Assembly (NCBI RefSeq): GCF_020781835.1
Contig: NZ_JAJGNJ010000007.1
Span: 62,001 to 126,000, forward strand
DNA length: 64,000 nucleotides
Direction: 5' to 3'
Source: Microbacterium testaceum
GTDB taxonomy: Bacteria > Actinomycetota > Actinomycetes > Actinomycetales > Microbacteriaceae
Shown here: positions 46,891 through 55,409 of the stretch, one piece after another
Position numbering within the stretch: the first letter of the stretch is position 1
How the letters are laid out: each line of letters opens with the position of its first letter
Program-made: the position numbers and the translations under genes
Notes under the pieces: generated by a model
Databases searched by the model: none
What the model was told of the DNA's origin: nothing
What the model saw: only the letters and a program-made list of their open reading frames with translations

Positions 46891-46971
46891 CCGGCATCCC
46901 TCCCGTCCGCCCTCGACAGAACAGGTTCCACCCGCTCCACACCTGCACCACCCGCACCCGAAAGGACTCCC

Positions 46972-48144
46972 ATGACACACAGCACACGTCGCGCCCTCGG
47001 CGCGGCTGCGGGGATCGCCGTGGCATCCCTCGCCCTCTCCGCCTGCGCCGGCGGCTCCGCGCCCGAGGCATCCGAGGACGGCGATTTCACGCCGCTGACC
47101 TCGGTGAAGCTGCAGCTGCAGTGGCTGCCGCAGGCGCAGTTCGCCGGCTACTACGTCGCCCTCGAGAAGGGCTACTTCACGGAGGAGGGCTTCGACGAGG
47201 TCGAAATCATCCCCTCCGGCGGCGACATCGTCCCGCAGGACGCCCTCGTCGCCGGCGATGTCGACTTCGCCGTCGCGTGGGTGCCCAAGGTCCTCGGCAC
47301 CATGGAGAACCAGGGTGTCGAGCTCACCGACATCGCCCAGGTGTACCAGAAGTCCGGCACGACCCAGGTGTCGTGGAAGGACTCGGGCATCACCAGCGTC
47401 GAGGACTTCGAGGGCAAGCGCATCGGCTCGTGGGGCTTCGGCAACGAGTGGGAGATCTTCGCCGCGATGGCCGACAAGGGCCTGGACGCCTCGACGGTCC
47501 AGATCACGACGCAGGACTTCTCGATGAACGCGCTCCTGGACAAGGACGTGGATGCCGCCCAGGCGATGACCTACAACGAGCTGGCGCAGCTGCTGGAGAC
47601 GGTCAACCCGGCCACCGGCGAGCTGTACACGATGGACGACATCAACGTCATCTCGTACGAGGACACCGCCGGTGCCATGCTCCAGGATGCGATCTGGGCA
47701 GACACCCAGCGGCTCGCGGACGACCCCGCGTACGCCGACGCCGCCACGCGTTTCCTGAAGGCCGTCATCAAGGGGTGGGTGTTCGCGCGCGACAACCCCA
47801 CCGAGGCCGCCGACATCACCTACACGGCCGCGACCGCTCCCGGCGTGAGCGCGTTCCCCGTGGGCCCGGTGCACCAGCTGTGGCAGATGAACGAGGTGAA
47901 CAAGCTCATCTGGACCGGCGGCGACTTCGGCCTGATCGACTCCGCCGCGTGGGACAAGACCGTCCAGGGCGCGCTCTCCGCGGTGAACCAGGACGGACTC
48001 AACCTCATCACCACCGAGCCCCCGGCGTCGGCGTACTCGAACGAGTACATCGAGGCCGCGCTGGCAGCGCTGGAGGACGAGGGCGTCGCCGTCGACGGCG
48101 AGTACACGCCGATCGAGGTGACGCTCACCGAGGGCGGGCAGTAA
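46972..48144 (+). CDS. NMT1/THI5-like ABC transporter substrate-binding lipoprotein
   Basis: 390 residues, RBS AAAGGA. Lipobox ASLALSAC, then the family signature LQLQWLPQAQFAGYYVALEK followed by GYFTEEGF. Relatives bind pyrimidine precursors of thiamine, riboflavin or pyrimidines, in line with the pyrimidine/hydantoin enzymes in the operon. No TPP or FMN riboswitch was found upstream, which argues against vitamin uptake. It is the last gene before the operon terminator. Confidence 0.92.
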   Translation: MTHSTRRALGAAAGIAVASLALSACAGGSAPEASEDGDFTPLTSVKLQLQWLPQAQFAGYYVALEKGYFTEEGFDEVEIIPSGGDIVPQDALVAGDVDFAVAWVPKVLGTMENQGVELTDIAQVYQKSGTTQVSWKDSGITSVEDFEGKRIGSWGFGNEWEIFAAMADKGLDASTVQITTQDFSMNALLDKDVDAAQAMTYNELAQLLETVNPATGELYTMDDINVISYEDTAGAMLQDAIWADTQRLADDPAYADAATRFLKAVIKGWVFARDNPTEAADITYTAATAPGVSAFPVGPVHQLWQMNEVNKLIWTGGDFGLIDSAAWDKTVQGALSAVNQDGLNLITTEPPASAYSNEYIEAALAALEDEGVAVDGEYTPIEVTLTEGGQ

Positions 48145-48148
48145 TGCC

Positions 48149-48182
48149 ACACGGGGCGGTCGGTTCCGCGGCCGCCCCGTGT
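48149..48182 (+). terminator. Terminator of the ureide operon
   Basis: ACACGGGGCGG / CCGCCCCGTGT, 11-bp perfect stem with a 12-nt loop, five bases after the binding-protein stop codon. Confidence 0.8.
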
Positions 48183-48221
48183 CTCACCGTGTTCTCGGGG
48201 GGGGCGTGGTTGACTACCCGG

Positions 48222-49472
48222 ATGAGGCAGCCTCCCGCGCAGCACGCGCGCCGCACGCCCGTCTCGGGCTGGCGCCGCGGAGCCAAGGCCCTCGCGATCG
48301 TGCTGACCGTCGCGGTCGTGGCCGCCGTCGCCGTCGGCGGCTTCTACGCCTGGTCGCTCTCGCAGCGCCTGCAGGAGGCGGCCGTCCCTCTCCAGGACGC
48401 TCCCGCCCAGCCGCCGGCGTTGAGCGCGTACGACGAGGCGTTCTCCGTGCTCGTGGTCGGCACGGACGAGTGCGACGACCAGGTGAAAGAGGCGTTGGGT
48501 GCCCGCTGCAGCGACCCCGAGAACGACGGGGCGCGCAACGACGTCAACATGCTCGTCCACGTCTCGACCGACCCGCGGCGGGTGACGGTGGTGTCGTTCC
48601 CGCGTGACCTGCAGATCCCCATCCCGGAATGCACGGCCCCCGACGGCACACTCTTCGAAGGCGCGTTCAAGGCCCCGATCAACAGCTCCTACGAGGACGG
48701 CGGCCTCACGTGCGTCGCCGACACCGTGTCCGAGCTGAGCGGCCAGAGCATCCCCTTCGCGGCGAAGCTCAGCTTCGGGAACGTCGTGAACATCACCGAC
48801 GCGATCGGCGGCGTCGAGGTCTGCATCGGCGGTGACGGCATCGACGACCCCGACGCGGGAATCGACTGGGAGCCCGGACCCCGCGTGGTCACCGGCTACG
48901 ACGCACTGGCTTTCCTCCGTACGCGGAAAGGCATCGGCGACGGCAGCGACCTCGCCCGCATCGGCAATCAGCAGCAGTACCTCTCGCGGCTGGTGAACAA
49001 GCTCCGCAGCGATGAGGTGCTGTCCAACCCCGGGACGCTCATCGCGCTCGCCAACACCGCGGTGAACAACATCACCCCCAGCGAGAGCCTCGCCGACCCG
49101 ATCCGCATCGCGCAGCTGGCCTACACCCTCAAAGACGTCCCGTTCGAGGACATCACTTTCGTGCAGTTCCCGGTCGTCGACGATCCCGACGACCCGAACC
49201 GGGTCATCCCGGACGAGGCGGCCGCCGCGGTGCTGTGGGACGCCCTCGCGCGCAACGCGCCGCTGGCGCTCACGGGTGAGGCCGGAACCAACGGCGGCGT
49301 GATCGCCGACCCGTCCGCGCCGGCCCCGACCGAGGCCGCTCCCGCCCCCGCCGAGACGACCCCTGCCCCGGATGCCACCGGAGCCGACGCCGCGCCGGAG
49401 GTCGTCGAACTGCCGAGCAATGTGAGCGGCTCGAAGGCGAACCAGGCCACGTGCTCGGCCGGCAACGGCTGA
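48222..49472 (+). CDS. LytR-CpsA-Psr (LCP) family glycopolymer transferase
   Basis: 416 residues from ATG 48222. Short basic cytoplasmic N-terminus, one membrane helix (AIVLTVAVVAAVAVGGFYAW), then the LCP domain with FSVLVVGTDE, DVNMLVHVSTDPRRVTVVSF, FPRDLQIPIP and a Arg-containing YDALAFLRTRKGIGDGSDLA motif. LCP enzymes attach phosphopolymers to peptidoglycan outside the membrane. The C-terminal ~60 residues are a Pro/Ala/Glu-rich tail ending in a cysteine-containing stretch. Confidence 0.93.
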   Translation: MRQPPAQHARRTPVSGWRRGAKALAIVLTVAVVAAVAVGGFYAWSLSQRLQEAAVPLQDAPAQPPALSAYDEAFSVLVVGTDECDDQVKEALGARCSDPENDGARNDVNMLVHVSTDPRRVTVVSFPRDLQIPIPECTAPDGTLFEGAFKAPINSSYEDGGLTCVADTVSELSGQSIPFAAKLSFGNVVNITDAIGGVEVCIGGDGIDDPDAGIDWEPGPRVVTGYDALAFLRTRKGIGDGSDLARIGNQQQYLSRLVNKLRSDEVLSNPGTLIALANTAVNNITPSESLADPIRIAQLAYTLKDVPFEDITFVQFPVVDDPDDPNRVIPDEAAAAVLWDALARNAPLALTGEAGTNGGVIADPSAPAPTEAAPAPAETTPAPDATGADAAPEVVELPSNVSGSKANQATCSAGNG

Positions 49473-49574
49473 CCCCCACTCGGTCGCGCGGACGTGCGCG
49501 ACGGAGTCTCGGCGCCGGAGTCAACCCTCGGGCCGATCCGCCCCCGCGGCGCGGTGATACGCGACGATCGACGG

Positions 49575-50738
49575 ATGACGAATCCCACGCGGTCCGCGAC
49601 GCTGCTCGTGCTGGTCGCGCTCGCGCTGTCCGGCTGCGTCCCCGAACCGGCGCCTGCGCCGACCGAGACGCCGACGCCCACACCGACGCGGACGGCGACG
49701 CCGACACCCACTCCGACGCCCGATCCCCTCGCGGGCCTGAGCCTGGAGGACAAGGTCGGGCAGATGTTCATGGTGGGCACCTCCGTCGACGGCGCTGACG
49801 CCACGACCCTGGCCGCCGTCCGAGACGACCGCATCGGGGGGATCTTCCTCCACGGACGGTCGGATGCCGGCACCGAGGCGACCGCGGCCCTGGTGGGCGG
49901 GTTCACCTCGGTGGTCGCCGCCGGCCAGCCCGAGCTCTGGGTCGCCACCGACCAGGAGGGCGGCACCGTGCAGGTGCTCTCGGGGCCCGGATTCGATCGC
50001 ATCCCCTCCGCCGTCGACCAGGGGCGACAGGACGACGGCACCCTCCGCGGCAACGCCGCGACGTGGGGCCGCCAGCTCGCCCAGGCGGGCGTGAACATGA
50101 ACCTCGCCCCCGTCGCCGACGTCGTCACGAGCCCGGACACCGCGCAGAGCAACCCGCCGATCGGCGAACTCGCGCGCGAGTACGGCTACGACGGCGCCAC
50201 CGTCGCCGCCAAGGCCGGTGCGTTCGCGCAGGGGATGCGCGACGGCGGCATCCTGCCCACCTTCAAGCACTTCCCCGGCCTCGGGCACGTGGGAGAGAAC
50301 ACCGACACGAACTCGGGCGTCACCGACGTCGTCGTCACCGCCGACGGTCCCGATGTCGCCGTGTACTCCCGCGTCCTGCCGCAGGGCCCGGCGGTGGTGA
50401 TGCTCTCCACCGCGATCTATGCCGAGATCGACCCGACCTCGCCCGCGGCGTTCTCCCCGACGGTCGTCGGCGTCCTGCGCGACACGGTCGGCTTCGACGG
50501 CGTCGTGACCACCGATGATCTCTCGGCCGCGCGGCAGGTGCAGCCGTGGTCTCCCGCCGATCGGGCGACGCTCGCCGTGGACGCGGGGATCGACCTGCTG
50601 CTCGTCTCGGCCGACTCGTCGGTCTACCCCGCGATGCGTCAGGCCGTGCTCGCCAAGGCCCAGGGTGACCCGGTGTTCGCGGCGAAGGTGGATGCCGCGG
50701 CCCGCCGCATCATCACCGCCAAGGCCGCGATGCCCTGA
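49575..50738 (+). CDS. Glycoside hydrolase family 3 lipoprotein (NagZ-like)
   Basis: 387 residues from ATG 49575. Lipobox LALSGC, then a Pro/Thr linker (about residues 25-55, EPAPAPTETPTPTP...) and a GH3 N-terminal domain with KVGQMFMVG, ATDQEGG, the KHFPGLG loop and the nucleophile region VVTTDDLSAA. NagZ enzymes use an Asp-His dyad in the loop after KHFPG; here the loop reads HVGENTDTNSG with no His, so acid-base chemistry would differ or the substrate is not typical GlcNAc. Likely acts on wall glycans outside the cell. Confidence 0.88.
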   Translation: MTNPTRSATLLVLVALALSGCVPEPAPAPTETPTPTPTRTATPTPTPTPDPLAGLSLEDKVGQMFMVGTSVDGADATTLAAVRDDRIGGIFLHGRSDAGTEATAALVGGFTSVVAAGQPELWVATDQEGGTVQVLSGPGFDRIPSAVDQGRQDDGTLRGNAATWGRQLAQAGVNMNLAPVADVVTSPDTAQSNPPIGELAREYGYDGATVAAKAGAFAQGMRDGGILPTFKHFPGLGHVGENTDTNSGVTDVVVTADGPDVAVYSRVLPQGPAVVMLSTAIYAEIDPTSPAAFSPTVVGVLRDTVGFDGVVTTDDLSAARQVQPWSPADRATLAVDAGIDLLLVSADSSVYPAMRQAVLAKAQGDPVFAAKVDAAARRIITAKAAMP

Positions 50739-50761
50739 CGGGAGCGATACGCTGGAAGGCT

Positions 50762-53700
50762 GTGTCTGCCGAACCCGTCATCGTCTACCCGCCCGAGCTG
50801 CCCGTCAGCGCTGCGCGGGAGGAGATCGCGCGCGCCATCCGCGACAACCAGGTCGTCATCGTCGCCGGCGCCACCGGCTCGGGCAAGACGACGCAGCTGC
50901 CGAAGATCTGCCTCGAGCTCGGGCGGACCTCGATCGCCCACACGCAGCCGCGCCGCATCGCCGCTCGGACGATCGCCGAGCGCATCGCCGAGGAGATGCA
51001 GGTCCCGCTCGGCTCGACCGTCGGGTACAAGGTGCGCTTCACCGACAAAGTGTCGGCCGACACGCGCGTGGCGCTCGTGACCGATGGCATCCTGCTGAAC
51101 GAGATCCACCGTGATCGACTGCTGCGCCGCTACGACACGATCATCGTCGACGAGGCGCACGAGCGCTCGCTCAACATCGACTTCCTGCTGGGGTATCTGC
51201 GGCGCATCCTGCCCCAGCGACCCGACCTGAAGGTGATCGTCACCTCGGCGACGATCGATCCCGAGAGCTTCGCGCGCCACTTCGCCGCTGCGCCCGCCGA
51301 ACCCGACGACGAACCGGTGCCCGCACCGGTCATCGAGGTGTCGGGCCGCACGTATCCGGTCGAGATCCGCTACCGGCCGCCCGGCGGCGCGGACCGCGCT
51401 CCGGAAGACGAGGGTGATTCGGCCCCGGATGCCGGCAGATCCACGCCGCGGCCCAAGAAAGTCCGGAGCCCGGCACCGGGCACGCGCGACACCGACGACG
51501 TCGACGAGGTCGGCGCCGTCGTCGCGGCCCTGCGCGAGCTCGACCGCGAGCCCGCGGGCGATGTGCTGGTGTTCTTCCCCGGCGAGGCCGAGATCCGGGA
51601 CGCCGCGGACGCCATCCGCGGGGCGTACCAGAAGGATGCCGCCCCGACCGAGGTGCTGCCCCTCTACGGACGCCTCTCGGCCGCCGAGCAGCACCGTGTG
51701 TTCGAGCGGTCGACGGTCGCCGGCGTCCGCCGCCGCGTCATCCTCGCCACCAACGTCGCCGAGACGAGCCTGACCGTCCCCGGCATCCGGTACGTGGTCG
51801 ACACCGGCACCGCCCGCATCTCGCGCTACAGCAACCGCTCGAAGATCCAGCGGCTGCCGATCGAGGCCGTGTCGCAGGCCTCGGCGCAGCAGCGCTCGGG
51901 CCGGGCCGGCCGCACGTCCCCGGGCATCGCGATCCGCCTGTACTCCGAGGACGACTTCCTCCGACGCCCCGAGTACACCGAGCCCGAGATCCTGCGGACG
52001 TCCCTGGCATCCGTCATCCTCCAGATGCTCTCGCTCGGGTTCGGCGACATCCAGGCCTTCCCCTTCCTGACCCCGCCCGATTCCCGCGGTGTGAAGGCCG
52101 CGTTCGACCTCCTCGTCGAGCTCGGTGCCGTGAAGCTCCCCGGCCGCGGTGACGAACGCGGCCCGCGGCTCACCGGCATCGGCCGCGAGATCGCGCGGCT
52201 GCCGATCGACCCGCGCTTCGCGCGCATGCTCCTCGAGGCTCGGACCGCCGGCGTCCTGCCCGAGGTCATGGCCATCGTCGCCGGCATGTCGATCCAAGAC
52301 GTGCGCGAACGCCCCGAGGACCGGCGCGAGGAGGCCGACCGCTTCCACGCCCGCTTCACCGACCCGACCAGCGACTTCCTGTCGCTGTTGAACCTGTGGG
52401 AGTACCTGCAGGAGAAGCAGGCCGAACTCGGCTCGAGCGCGTTCCGACGACTGTGCCGCAGCGAGCACCTCAATTACGTCCGCGTGCGCGAGTGGGTCGA
52501 CGTGCACCGGCAGCTGACGTCGCTGCTCGGAGCCGGCAGCACGGGGCGCGCCGGGGCTCCCTCCCAGAACCATGTCCCACGAAGTGCTGCCTCCCGACGC
52601 TCGCGACCGCACCTTTCGGGACATGCCCCGTCAGAAGTGGGACGAGGGCCGAACGGCGCCGGCCCCGAAGGGCACGCGCAGGGCGATGCGATCCACCGCG
52701 CGATCCTGTCGGGGCTCCTCTCGCACCTCGGCATCCTGGATCCGCGCACTCTGGCCCAGGCGAAGGACCGCAAGTCACCCGGCGAGGGCCGCCCGACGAA
52801 GGGCGAGTACATCGGCGCGCGCGGCGCACGGTTCGCGATCTTCCCCGGATCCGGGCTGAAGAAGAAGCGGCCGTCCGCGGTCATGGCGGCCGAGCTCGTC
52901 GAGACCTCGCGCCTGTTCGCCCGCACCGTCGCCGCCGTCGACCCGGCGTGGGCGGAGGAGCTGGCCCCCGATCTGGTGAAGCGCTCGCTGAGCGAGCCGC
53001 ACTGGTCGAAGGATGCCGGCTCGGCCGCGGCCTATGAGAAGGTCACGCTCTTCGGCGTCGAGCTCGTCGGCCGTCGACGGGTGCAGCTCGCGCGGTTCGA
53101 CCGTCCGCTCGCGCGGGAGATGTTCGTGCGTCACGCGCTCGTCGAGGGCGAGTGGGACCCGTCGGTGCTCGACAAGCGCCTCACCGCGTTCCTCCGCCGC
53201 AACCAGGAACAGCGCCGGCTGCTGGAGAAGATCGAGGAGCGGGAGCGCCGCCGCGACATCCTTGTCGGCGACGAGGCCGTGTTCGCGTTCTACGATGCGC
53301 GGATCCCCGCCGACGTCACCGACGTCCGCTCGTTCGAGACCTGGTGGAAGGATGCCTCCTCGCGGACGCCGCACCTGCTGGACCTGCGCGAATCCGACCT
53401 CACCGGCGACCGCGCCCAGGGCGACGACCGCGCATTCCCCGCGCGGTGGCGCCAGGGCGACCAGACGCTCAACCTCGCCTACCGCTTCGAGCCCGGTGCC
53501 CCCGACGACGGAGTGACGGTCGTCGTCCCCCTGCCGCTGCTCGCGCAGCTGCGGCCCGATGGGTTCGACTGGCAGGTACCCGGGATGCGGGACGAACTGG
53601 TCACCGCCCTGCTGCGCGCCCTTCCCAAGACGATCCGCCGCAACGTCGTCCCCGCCGCGGACTGGGCCGAGAAGTTCTCGGCCGAACTGGCCGAGAAGGG

Positions 53701-54865
53701 GCCCGAGCACGCGAACGGGCTGCCGACGTCGACGCTCGTCGACGCGCTCGCGGCGCAGGTGCAGCGCGTGGCGAACCAGCGGGTGAGCGCGGCCGACTTC
53801 GAGCTCGACCGGGTGCCCGGACACCTCATGATGTCGTTCCGCGCGGTCGACCCGCGCGGGCGGGCCGTCGGTTCCGACCGCGACCTCGGCGCCCTGCAGC
53901 GCCGACTCGCCGACCGGGCGCGCTCCAGCGTCGAGTCCACGATCGAACGTCCCCGCGCCACGGCCGCCGCCCGCGTCGCCGAGGCCTCGCCCGCCTTCGC
54001 CTCCCGCACGAGACTCACGACGTGGGACCTCGACGATCTCGCCGACGTCGTCGACACTCCCGTCGCCGGCGGCGTCGTGCGCGGCTACCCGGCCCTCATC
54101 GACGAAGGCGACAGCGTGGCGCTGCGCGTCGAGGCCACCCCGGAGGACGCCGCGCGGCACACCCGCGCCGGCATCCGGCGTCTCCTGCTTCTGGCCGTCC
54201 CCTCGCCCGCGTCGTACGTGCTCGACCACCTCACCGCGAACGAGAAGCTCGCTCTCGCCGCGTCCCCGTACCAGAACGCCAAGGCGCTGATCGAGGACGC
54301 GCGCGTGGCCGTCGCCGATGACGTCCTGCTGCGGGCGGCACCGACCGGGATCGTTCGCACCCGCGCCGACTTCGCGCGCGTGCGCGACGCCTTCTCGGCG
54401 GCGTCGGTCGACCAGACCTTCCAGGCGGTGTCGCTCGCCGCGAAGATCCTGCTCGCACAGCGGGAGGTCGACCGGGCGATGAAGGATGCCTCGTCGATCA
54501 CGCTGCTCGGAGCCCTGAACGACGTGCGCGGGCAGCTGAAGGGCCTGATCTTCCCCGGCTTCCTCTCACGCACCGGCATCGCGCGTCTCGCGCATCTGCC
54601 GCGCTACCTCGCGGGTGCGTTGGAGCGGGTGAGGACGCTGCCCGACAACCCCGGTCGCGATCGCCAGCGCATGACCGAGTACGAGCGCGCCGCGGTGGCC
54701 TTCGCCGAGGCCGGGGGGACGCTGCCCCTGCCCGCCGATGCTCCGGCGAACCTCGTGCAGACGCGGTGGCTCCTGGAGGAATACCGCGTGAGCCTGTTCG
54801 CCCAGCGTCTGGGCACCGCCGAGCCCGTCTCCCCGCAGCGTCTGGCCAAGGCGCTCAAGGGCTGA
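50762..54865 (+). CDS. hrpA: ATP-dependent RNA helicase HrpA
   Basis: 1367 residues from GTG 50762. DEAH-box helicase: GATGSGKTTQ (motif I), VDEAHERS (II), VTSATIDP (III), then VILATNVAETSLTV and QRSGRAGRTSPG (VI), followed by the ratchet, OB-fold and the long DUF3418 C-terminal domain. A TACGCT -10 box (50748-50753) eight bases before GTG predicts a leaderless transcript. Around residues 590-645 a Gly/Arg/Ser/Pro-rich stretch is longer than the usual linker between the ratchet region and GDAIHRAILSGLLSHLG; see findings. The stop lies 3 bp from the convergent MarR gene. Confidence 0.94.
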   Translation: MSAEPVIVYPPELPVSAAREEIARAIRDNQVVIVAGATGSGKTTQLPKICLELGRTSIAHTQPRRIAARTIAERIAEEMQVPLGSTVGYKVRFTDKVSADTRVALVTDGILLNEIHRDRLLRRYDTIIVDEAHERSLNIDFLLGYLRRILPQRPDLKVIVTSATIDPESFARHFAAAPAEPDDEPVPAPVIEVSGRTYPVEIRYRPPGGADRAPEDEGDSAPDAGRSTPRPKKVRSPAPGTRDTDDVDEVGAVVAALRELDREPAGDVLVFFPGEAEIRDAADAIRGAYQKDAAPTEVLPLYGRLSAAEQHRVFERSTVAGVRRRVILATNVAETSLTVPGIRYVVDTGTARISRYSNRSKIQRLPIEAVSQASAQQRSGRAGRTSPGIAIRLYSEDDFLRRPEYTEPEILRTSLASVILQMLSLGFGDIQAFPFLTPPDSRGVKAAFDLLVELGAVKLPGRGDERGPRLTGIGREIARLPIDPRFARMLLEARTAGVLPEVMAIVAGMSIQDVRERPEDRREEADRFHARFTDPTSDFLSLLNLWEYLQEKQAELGSSAFRRLCRSEHLNYVRVREWVDVHRQLTSLLGAGSTGRAGAPSQNHVPRSAASRRSRPHLSGHAPSEVGRGPNGAGPEGHAQGDAIHRAILSGLLSHLGILDPRTLAQAKDRKSPGEGRPTKGEYIGARGARFAIFPGSGLKKKRPSAVMAAELVETSRLFARTVAAVDPAWAEELAPDLVKRSLSEPHWSKDAGSAAAYEKVTLFGVELVGRRRVQLARFDRPLAREMFVRHALVEGEWDPSVLDKRLTAFLRRNQEQRRLLEKIEERERRRDILVGDEAVFAFYDARIPADVTDVRSFETWWKDASSRTPHLLDLRESDLTGDRAQGDDRAFPARWRQGDQTLNLAYRFEPGAPDDGVTVVVPLPLLAQLRPDGFDWQVPGMRDELVTALLRALPKTIRRNVVPAADWAEKFSAELAEKGPEHANGLPTSTLVDALAAQVQRVANQRVSAADFELDRVPGHLMMSFRAVDPRGRAVGSDRDLGALQRRLADRARSSVESTIERPRATAAARVAEASPAFASRTRLTTWDLDDLADVVDTPVAGGVVRGYPALIDEGDSVALRVEATPEDAARHTRAGIRRLLLLAVPSPASYVLDHLTANEKLALAASPYQNAKALIEDARVAVADDVLLRAAPTGIVRTRADFARVRDAFSAASVDQTFQAVSLAAKILLAQREVDRAMKDASSITLLGALNDVRGQLKGLIFPGFLSRTGIARLAHLPRYLAGALERVRTLPDNPGRDRQRMTEYERAAVAFAEAGGTLPLPADAPANLVQTRWLLEEYRVSLFAQRLGTAEPVSPQRLAKALKG
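52571..52625. repeat. Inverted repeat inside hrpA
   Basis: CATGTCCC (52571-52578) and GGGACATG (52618-52625) are perfect inverted repeats, 39 bp apart, inside the extra linker of hrpA. Extended similarity exists beyond the core on both arms. The segment is in frame. Confidence 0.5.
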
Positions 54866-54868
54866 GGC

Positions 54869-55363
54869 TCACAGGCCCAGCGCCGCGCCCCACTCCCGCA
54901 GCATCGCCTCGAGCGCGCGGCGCTGCGCGGGGGCCAGGGCTGCGAGCAGTCGCTCCTCGTTCGCGATGTGGGCGGTATAGGCCTCGTCGATCACGCGACG
55001 CCCGGCGTCGGTGAGGCGGATGACGCGTCCTCGTCCGTCGTCCGCGCTCCCCGAGCGGGCGACGAGCCCGGATGCCACCAACCGGTCGACGCGCTTGGTC
55101 ACGGCACCGGTGGTCACCATCGTGTGCCGGGCGAGCTCGCCGGGGGCGGCGGCGAACGGTTCCCCGGTGCGCCGGAGCGCGGCGAGGAGGTCGAACTCCC
55201 CCTCGCCGAGCCCGAAGCGGCGGTACACCGCGAGCAGCTCCTCGCGGAGGGCGTCGGCCAGCCGGTGAAGACGCCCGATCACCTGCATGGGAGAGACGTC
55301 GAGGTCGGGACGCTCGCGCTCCCATTGGGCCACGATGGCGTCGACACGGTCGGGTGCGGTCAT
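54869..55363 (-). CDS. MarR-family transcriptional regulator
   Basis: 164 residues from ATG 55363. MarR fold: QVIGRLHRLADALREELLAVY, recognition region LARHTMVTTGAVTKRVDRLV, wing SADDGRGRVIRLTDAG. A TAAAGT -10 box (55376-55371) seven bases before ATG, so leaderless. Divergent to the EamA transporter with two matching palindromes between the genes, making that transporter and itself the likely targets. Confidence 0.9.
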   Translation of the reverse strand: MTAPDRVDAIVAQWERERPDLDVSPMQVIGRLHRLADALREELLAVYRRFGLGEGEFDLLAALRRTGEPFAAAPGELARHTMVTTGAVTKRVDRLVASGLVARSGSADDGRGRVIRLTDAGRRVIDEAYTAHIANEERLLAALAPAQRRALEAMLREWGAALGL

Positions 55364-55378
55364 GGCATCCACTTTATC

Positions 55379-55409
55379 TTCCTTGGAAGCTATTATCTCT
55401 TCCATGGAA
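55379..55409. promoter_or_regulatory. Double palindromic MarR operator and divergent promoters
   Basis: TTCCTTGGAA (55379-55388) and TTCCATGGAA (55400-55409) are spaced exactly 21 bp, two helical turns. The EamA -10 box TATTAT (55391-55396) lies between them, and the second palindrome includes the EamA ATG. The MarR -10 box (55371-55376) is just left of the first. Confidence 0.7.

Noticed and set aside
46891..46971. TPP or other riboswitch before the THI5-like binding protein
   Set aside because: No conserved TPP core was found in the short gap or before the operon; the gap only holds a ribosome binding site.
49681..49730. Tandem ACGCC/ACACC repeats resembling a microsatellite or CRISPR-like repeat
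   Set aside because: They encode the Pro/Thr linker of the GH3 lipoprotein and have no spacer structure.
52571..52625. Insertion sequence in hrpA
   Set aside because: The segment is far too short for a transposase and the reading frame continues; only a small palindromic element or linker is supported.
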